A DNA stretch of 64,000 nucleotides from Capillibacterium thermochitinicola (GTDB lineage Bacteria; Bacillota; UBA4882; UBA10575). Under the pieces are notes generated by a model. It was not told the origin of the DNA. It ran no database searches and saw only the letters and a list, made by a program, of their open reading frames with translations. Numbering within the stretch: position 1 is the first letter of the stretch; each line of letters begins with the position of its first letter. The stretch spans positions 1 to 64,000 of the forward strand of contig NZ_JAAKDE010000012.1 in NCBI RefSeq assembly GCF_013664685.1. The letters run 5' to 3'. Below, piece after piece: positions 60,213-64,000 of this stretch. The translations under genes and the position numbers were made by a program.

Positions 60213-61010
60213 TTATTCACCAAAGTATTTGCGGTAAATCTCATCGTAGGTTCCGTTGGCCTTGAGGGTCGCCAAAGCCTGGTTAATTTTGGCCAACAAT
60301 TCGGTGTCGCTCTTCCGGAGGGCCAACCCATACTCTTCGGTCGTAAAAGCTTCACCAACGATCTGGTATTGCCCGGGGTTGGCTTTAATCTGCGCACCGG
60401 CCACCGGTAGATCCATCACCACGGCGTCGGCGGCTCCGTTCTTCAGCTCCAGGAACGGATCGGTCGCTTGGTTAAATCTTTTAATCGACGCAATCGCAAT
60501 CCCTTTTTCCATCATCTCGGTGGCGGCCAGGTCACCGGTGCTGTTAATCTGCACGGCCAACCGTTTTCCGGCCAAATCTTCCGGCCCTTTAATGCGGTTA
60601 TCGCCCGCACGGGTCACAATGACCAGACCGGCATTGATGTACGGGTCGGAGAAGTTAACCACTTCTTTCCGCTCCTCCGTAATCGTCATCCCGGAAGCAA
60701 TCACATCGTAGTTCCCGCTGAGCAGCCCGGGGATGATCCCATCCCAGGATACATTCTTAATCTCGACTTCCATTCCTAACTCGGCACCAATCGCCCGCAT
60801 CAGGTCAAGGTCAAAACCGAGGAGTTCACCGGTTTCCTCGTCCAGATACTCAAAGGGAGGAAACGCCGCGTCGCAACCAACAACGAGCACCCCGCCACTG
60901 GGCTTGGTCCCCGTCTCCTTTTTGGGGCCGAAAACATTGAACCCAACCAGAGCGACTACGACAATTACCACAAGCGCAATTAGACCATACAACAAGGACT
61001 TCTTTTTCAT
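60213..61010 (-). CDS. Polar amino acid ABC transporter substrate-binding protein
   Basis: The 265-residue protein has an N-terminal hydrophobic anchor (about 7-28, no lipobox Cys), then the SBP_bac_3 fold: VLVVGCDAAFPPFEYLDEETGELLGFDLDLMRAIGAELGMEVEIKNVSWDGIIPGLLSGNYDVIASGMTITEERKEVVNFSDPY and KRLAVQINSTGDLAA. This is the GlnH/ArtJ-like receptor for the downstream permease and ATPase. ATG 61010 has GGGGG upstream and begins the anchor. Confidence 0.93.
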   Translation of the reverse strand: MKKKSLLYGLIALVVIVVVALVGFNVFGPKKETGTKPSGGVLVVGCDAAFPPFEYLDEETGELLGFDLDLMRAIGAELGMEVEIKNVSWDGIIPGLLSGNYDVIASGMTITEERKEVVNFSDPYINAGLVIVTRAGDNRIKGPEDLAGKRLAVQINSTGDLAATEMMEKGIAIASIKRFNQATDPFLELKNGAADAVVMDLPVAGAQIKANPGQYQIVGEAFTTEEYGLALRKSDTELLAKINQALATLKANGTYDEIYRKYFGE

Positions 61011-61088
61011 TATAAACCCCCACTCTCTTGGATCTTCAGCTTTAAAATTTAAAAAGTGCAATTTGTTATTTATTAAATCGTTGTATTA

Positions 61089-61117
61089 ATTATAACCTAC
61101 GACTTATATTTATGCAA
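61089..61117 (-). promoter_or_regulatory. Promoter of the amino-acid transporter operon
   Basis: TTGCAT and TATAAT are separated by 17 bases on the minus strand, 79 bases before the binding-protein start. Confidence 0.75.
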
Positions 61118-61170
61118 GCCGTTTTCGCTGATCCTCCTCAGCATAGTAAAGTTTAACTTCCGCTTAACCA

Positions 61171-61199
61171 AAACAAGAAAAACGGATGATATCATCCGT
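61171..61199 (-). terminator. Terminator after ricT
   Basis: The perfect palindrome ACGGATGATATCATCCGT is followed on the minus strand by TTTTCTTGTTTT. Confidence 0.7.
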
Positions 61200-61228
61200 C
61201 TTTCCCTTTCCATCAATCTTCTTTCCTT

Positions 61229-62185
61229 CTAAAAATTAACCTCGCCCAGGGGGACCTCAAAGGGCTCCCCGTCGGGTAACTGAATCACCAGTGTTTCCTT
61301 TAACATATTGATCTGGACTACCGTCGCTTCTTTTCCCTGGTATTCCACCCTGCTGCCCACGGCCGGCAGCAGCTGGCTGCTCTCCCGGTAAGCGTCGGAT
61401 TCAAACTTGAGGCAACACATTAGGCGGCCGCAGATCCCCGAGATCTTCGTCGGGTTAAGCGACAGGTTCTGTTCCTTGGCCATTTTGATCGAAACCGGGT
61501 CAAACTCCCCTAAAAACGTCGCACAACATAGAGAACGTCCGCAAGGGCCCAAGCCCCCGATCATTTTCGCCTCGTCCCGCACCCCAATCTGGCGGAGCTC
61601 AATCCGGGTCCGAAAGACCGAAGCCAGATCCTTTACCAGTTCCCGGAAATCAACCCGGCCGTCCGCCGTAAAATAAAAGATTACTTTATTCCGGTCAAAG
61701 GTATATTCCACATCAATCAGCTTCATCTCGAGACCGTGTTGTTTAATCTTCTCCAGACAGATCCGGAAGGCGTCGGCTTCCTTATTTTTATTCTCAAGGT
61801 ACTGGGCTTTGTCTTTCTCCGTGGCCACCCGGATCACCTTTTTCAACGGCGGGGTAATCTCGGTGGCCGGGACCACCTTCGGTCCGATCTTCACCGTGCC
61901 GTACTCCAAACCCCGCGCCGTTTCCACGATCACTTCCTGGTCGGGCTTTAAATCCAAGTTGTTCGGGTCAAAATAGTAAATTTTGCCGGCCCGTTTAAAC
62001 CGGACCCCAACGACTGTATATGCTTCCGCCGGAGAACTCTCCGTCGCCTGTTCCGTTTCTTCCGTCGTCTGTTTTGTTTCCTCCGTCTTTTCCTCTTCCG
62101 TCATTTGGTCTTCTTCGTCTGTCGTCTGTTTTACTTCTTCGGTCGACTGTTTCATGTCTTCCACCGTCTGTTTGGTTTCTTCCAT
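61229..62185 (-). CDS. ricT: RicT/YaaT, PSP1-domain regulatory iron-sulfur protein
   Basis: RicT joins RicA and RicF in a complex that binds Fe-S clusters, supports RNase Y mRNA processing and promotes phosphorelay, competence and sporulation in Bacillus. The 318 residues contain the PSP1 domain (about 55-290) with the cysteine set GGLGPCGRSLCCATFLGEF and ISGICGRLMCCLKFESD. An N-terminal extension of about 50 residues is almost only Glu, Thr, Lys and Gln in a loose repeat (EETKQT type), unusual for this family. ATG 62185 follows AGGAGGG. Confidence 0.93.
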   Translation of the reverse strand: MEETKQTVEDMKQSTEEVKQTTDEEDQMTEEEKTEETKQTTEETEQATESSPAEAYTVVGVRFKRAGKIYYFDPNNLDLKPDQEVIVETARGLEYGTVKIGPKVVPATEITPPLKKVIRVATEKDKAQYLENKNKEADAFRICLEKIKQHGLEMKLIDVEYTFDRNKVIFYFTADGRVDFRELVKDLASVFRTRIELRQIGVRDEAKMIGGLGPCGRSLCCATFLGEFDPVSIKMAKEQNLSLNPTKISGICGRLMCCLKFESDAYRESSQLLPAVGSRVEYQGKEATVVQINMLKETLVIQLPDGEPFEVPLGEVNF

Positions 62186-62217
62186 TCTGCTCCCTCCTTT
62201 CCGGCTTGATACCACCG

Positions 62218-63027
62218 TTAGTGCCGCGGACCTGCTCCCAACTCTTCGTAGATGGTAAGAAACAAGTCCTCCAGTAAAAGGCGGAGGTTAAGGTTGGCCG
62301 CCGTGTACGCCCGGGCCTGCTGAAGAGCGGCGTTGACCCGGATTAAAGCTTGCGTGTCCTTCCCCGCGTCGGCCGCCGCCAATAAGGCGGTCCGGAAGTG
62401 GGCTTGCAGCCCTTGTAAATACAGATCCACTTGGTTCCGGTCGGTACTGCTTAACTGTTCCGCCCACCGCAAAAGCGCCCCCAGATCGGAGACGGGGAGA
62501 TCCGCCCCGCTCGCCAAGGGGGAACCGCCCTCCGGCCCAACACCGCCCAGCTGGACCCGTTGCATCCGGGAACGGATCGTAGGCAGAACGCCCCGTTCAT
62601 CCTCGGCCAACGCGAGAAAATAAACGGCGGGCGGCGGCTCCTCCAGTGTTTTTAGGAACGCATTGGCTGCCACTTCGGTCAGGGCTTCAAACTTCTGAAA
62701 AAAATAAACTTTGCCCGCGGAAAGATAGGGATTGAGGAGAGCATCGTAACAGATTTGCCGTACCTCTTCCAGCTTGATCTTTCCCTCCTCGGGGACCACC
62801 ACCCGGAAATCCGGGTGACTTCCTTGTTCCATGAGCCGGCAAGCGCGACAATGGCCACAAGGTTTCTCTGCTTCCGCCGCACAAAGCAGAGTTTGGGCAA
62901 GACGCCGGATCCCCTCTTCATTTTCCCGGTTCAGGGGCCCCAGGAACAGATAAGCATGGCTGGCCTTCCCACTGGCAAAGATCCTTTGCAGTTCGGCAAA
63001 ACGCCGGTTTGCTATTATCTCGGCCAC
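62218..63027 (-). CDS. holB: DNA polymerase III subunit delta'
   Basis: HolB is the stator of the clamp loader. The roughly 269-residue protein has the AAA+ layout FAELQRIFASGKASHAYLFLGPLNRENEEGIRRLAQTLLC, a zinc site CGHCRACRLMEQGSHPD, and VYFFQKFEALTEVAANAFLKTLEEPPPAVYFLALAE with RSR sensor text. The Walker A is degenerate (GPLNRENEE), as expected for delta'. GTG 63027 is preferred since AGGAG lies 7 bases upstream; the ATG two codons before it abuts the ribosome site. Confidence 0.93.
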   Translation of the reverse strand: MAEIIANRRFAELQRIFASGKASHAYLFLGPLNRENEEGIRRLAQTLLCAAEAEKPCGHCRACRLMEQGSHPDFRVVVPEEGKIKLEEVRQICYDALLNPYLSAGKVYFFQKFEALTEVAANAFLKTLEEPPPAVYFLALAEDERGVLPTIRSRMQRVQLGGVGPEGGSPLASGADLPVSDLGALLRWAEQLSSTDRNQVDLYLQGLQAHFRTALLAAADAGKDTQALIRVNAALQQARAYTAANLNLRLLLEDLFLTIYEELGAGPRH

Positions 63028-63129
63028 AATCATTCTCCTTGGCTTTCGTTGCTTGTCATTACCGCCAATTAATATTGTAACGGAATCGGGTTCCGGAAAC
63101 AACGGAAAAAGCTTGCCTTAAAATGCCGG

Positions 63130-63573
63130 TCAGTAGTACAGATCGATCAATAAACCGCGGATCTCATCGATCTTCGCCATCAGCGTGATCGTCTCGGCGT
63201 TTTTCTCTAAAACCGCCGTTGTTAACTCCTCCAGTGCCTGGTTGATCTTCTGCACCACGCAGAACACCCGGCGGTTACCCCGCCGGTCCCAGCGGCTCTC
63301 GCCTTTCATTTGGTAACTGCCGCTGATTGCTTTCTTCATAAAGTCACGCACCGCCGCCCGGTAGGAACGGAGGGTGGCCATGCTCGGCTGGTTTACCAGT
63401 TTTTTCGCAGCTTCATCAACCCGGTTTAAAAGCTGATCCCAACCGGTTGCCTCCTGTTCACCGGCGGTCCTCAGAATCTGCTTAAAGGCCACTTTGCCCT
63501 CGTGCTCCGGGATTAATTCGCCCCGCTCGGGCAGGGGGGAAGACGATTCGGTCCCGATTCCTTTAATCCGCAT
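63130..63573 (-). CDS. yaaR: YaaR family (DUF327) protein
   Basis: The 147-residue mostly helical protein has the DUF327 text TLRSYRAAVRDFMKKAISGSYQMKGESRWDRRGNRRVFCVVQKINQALEELTTAVLEKNAETITLMAKIDEIRGLLIDLYY. Function is unknown; it is a constant neighbour of darA and holB in Bacillota. Ribosome site AGGAG lies 9 bases before the ATG. Confidence 0.92.
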   Translation of the reverse strand: MRIKGIGTESSSPLPERGELIPEHEGKVAFKQILRTAGEQEATGWDQLLNRVDEAAKKLVNQPSMATLRSYRAAVRDFMKKAISGSYQMKGESRWDRRGNRRVFCVVQKINQALEELTTAVLEKNAETITLMAKIDEIRGLLIDLYY

Positions 63574-63585
63574 TCCTCTTCACTC

Positions 63586-63915
63586 CTAAAACTTTTCAAA
63601 AGACTCAACTTTCAGGGTGAATACGGTCGCCCCGCCGACTTCTACTTCGACCGGGGTCGGGATGTAGGTGTTCAAGGTCTGGTCGACCGCCGTCATCGGG
63701 CTGACCAACCCTTTCCTGGTCCGGCAGATCCCTTTGATAATCGAATTAACCTCTTCGGCCTGTTCTTCTTGGACCCCGATTAATAAGGTGGTATTCCCTT
63801 GACGAAGGAACCCGCCGGTGCTGGCCAGTTTGGTCGCGCGGTAGCCTTTCTCCAGCAAAGCAGTGAGCAGACGATTAACGTCCTGATCCTGAACCACAGC
63901 GATCAGTAGTAACAT
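63586..63915 (-). CDS. darA: Cyclic-di-AMP receptor DarA/PstA
   Basis: The 109-residue PII-like protein binds cyclic-di-AMP (YaaQ). It begins MLLLIAVVQDQDVNRLLTALLEKGYRATKLASTGGFLRQGNTTLLIGV, the full conserved N-terminal pattern including the TGGFL ligand loop, and has RTRKGLVSPM in the second half. Output partners of this receptor are not established. AAAGGAGG precedes the ATG, which lies directly after the upstream stop. Confidence 0.95.
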   Translation of the reverse strand: MLLLIAVVQDQDVNRLLTALLEKGYRATKLASTGGFLRQGNTTLLIGVQEEQAEEVNSIIKGICRTRKGLVSPMTAVDQTLNTYIPTPVEVEVGGATVFTLKVESFEKF

Positions 63916-64000
63916 TTATGATCCTCCTTTCCCTTCCTTTCCCACCGGGACCCAGGGGAACTTTGCCAAGAAGTGCGCCCAGATTTGCTGATGAAGTTCC
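63916..64000 (-). CDS. tmk: C-terminal end of an upstream gene, probably thymidylate kinase
   Basis: A frame enters at the window edge and ends in TAA at 63916, encoding about 27 residues (ELHQQIWAHFLAKFPWVPVGKEGKGGS). The conserved order tmk-darA-yaaR-holB makes thymidylate kinase likely; the fragment is too short to prove it. Confidence 0.5.
   Translation of the reverse strand, partial: ELHQQIWAHFLAKFPWVPVGKEGKGGS

Overview
The window reads as a chromosome segment of an anaerobic, endospore-forming Bacillota (Clostridia or Limnochordia-like). Sporulation and germination genes are spread along it: a GerM-domain protein, a LonC-type protease, a gerA-gerC-gerB operon, the spore protease gpr and a SpoVB-like flippase. 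Oxygen-independent NrdD with NrdR points to anaerobiosis. Several blocks keep the Bacillota gene order: rpsF-ssb-rpsR-rplI-lonC-dnaB, comEA-comEC-holA next to rpsT-gpr, nadK-argR-recN, and tmk-darA-yaaR-holB-ricT. No rRNA, CRISPR array, insertion sequence or prophage was seen. There is one tRNA (Thr, TGT).

Layout: 1-4.4 kb holds a partial FGGY sugar kinase, a DUF6062 gene, fapR-fabK under a FapR-like operator, and a GerM-domain gene. From 4.4 to 11.8 kb runs a long minus-strand block, gcvH-lipM-DUF951-rpsF-ssb-rpsR-mazG-like-rplI-lonC-dnaB, with an S6:S18-type leader RNA before rpsF. From 11.8 to 13.9 kb lie a 28-codon candidate gene and birA-bioY, both frameshifted, with a BirA-type operator upstream. 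From 13.9 to 22.3 kb are two transporters: a NitT/TauT-type ABC system behind an unidentified leader RNA with terminator and antiterminator, and a DUF3798-type ABC system (binding protein, double ATPase, two permeases). From 22.3 to 28.5 kb come tRNA-Thr, a secreted alpha-amylase of the Pyrococcus/Thermococcus kind, nrdR-nrdD with tandem NrdR boxes, and a flavoprotein.

From 28.9 to 34.5 kb is a SAM by-product locus (mtaD-ahcY and mtnP-mtnA) with a divergently oriented XRE/ImmA pair between its halves. From 34.7 to 42.7 kb are a membrane-anchored pseudokinase, pgi, degV and the germinant receptor operon with a small GerD-like subunit. From 42.8 to 46.1 kb are DUF554, a Gre-like factor, a LiaF-like protein and an ECF sigma with its probable membrane anti-sigma. 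From 46.2 to 58.6 kb are murJ (frameshifted), gpr, rpsT, holA, comEC, comEA (frameshifted), recN, argR, nadK and a SpoVB-like flippase (frameshifted). From 58.6 kb to the end are a polar amino-acid ABC transporter and the ricT-holB-yaaR-darA-tmk block.

Five otherwise complete genes (bioY, birA, murJ, comEA, spoVB-like) are broken at mononucleotide runs. All four G/C runs of 8-9 carry exactly one extra base relative to the conserved frame. Systematic sequencing error is the simplest reading, but the pattern deserves a check. The most promising candidates for undescribed biology are the leader RNA at about 13.99-14.12 kb, the long structured leader of birA, the pseudokinase, the DUF3798 transporter and the two small ORFs with good ribosome binding sites.
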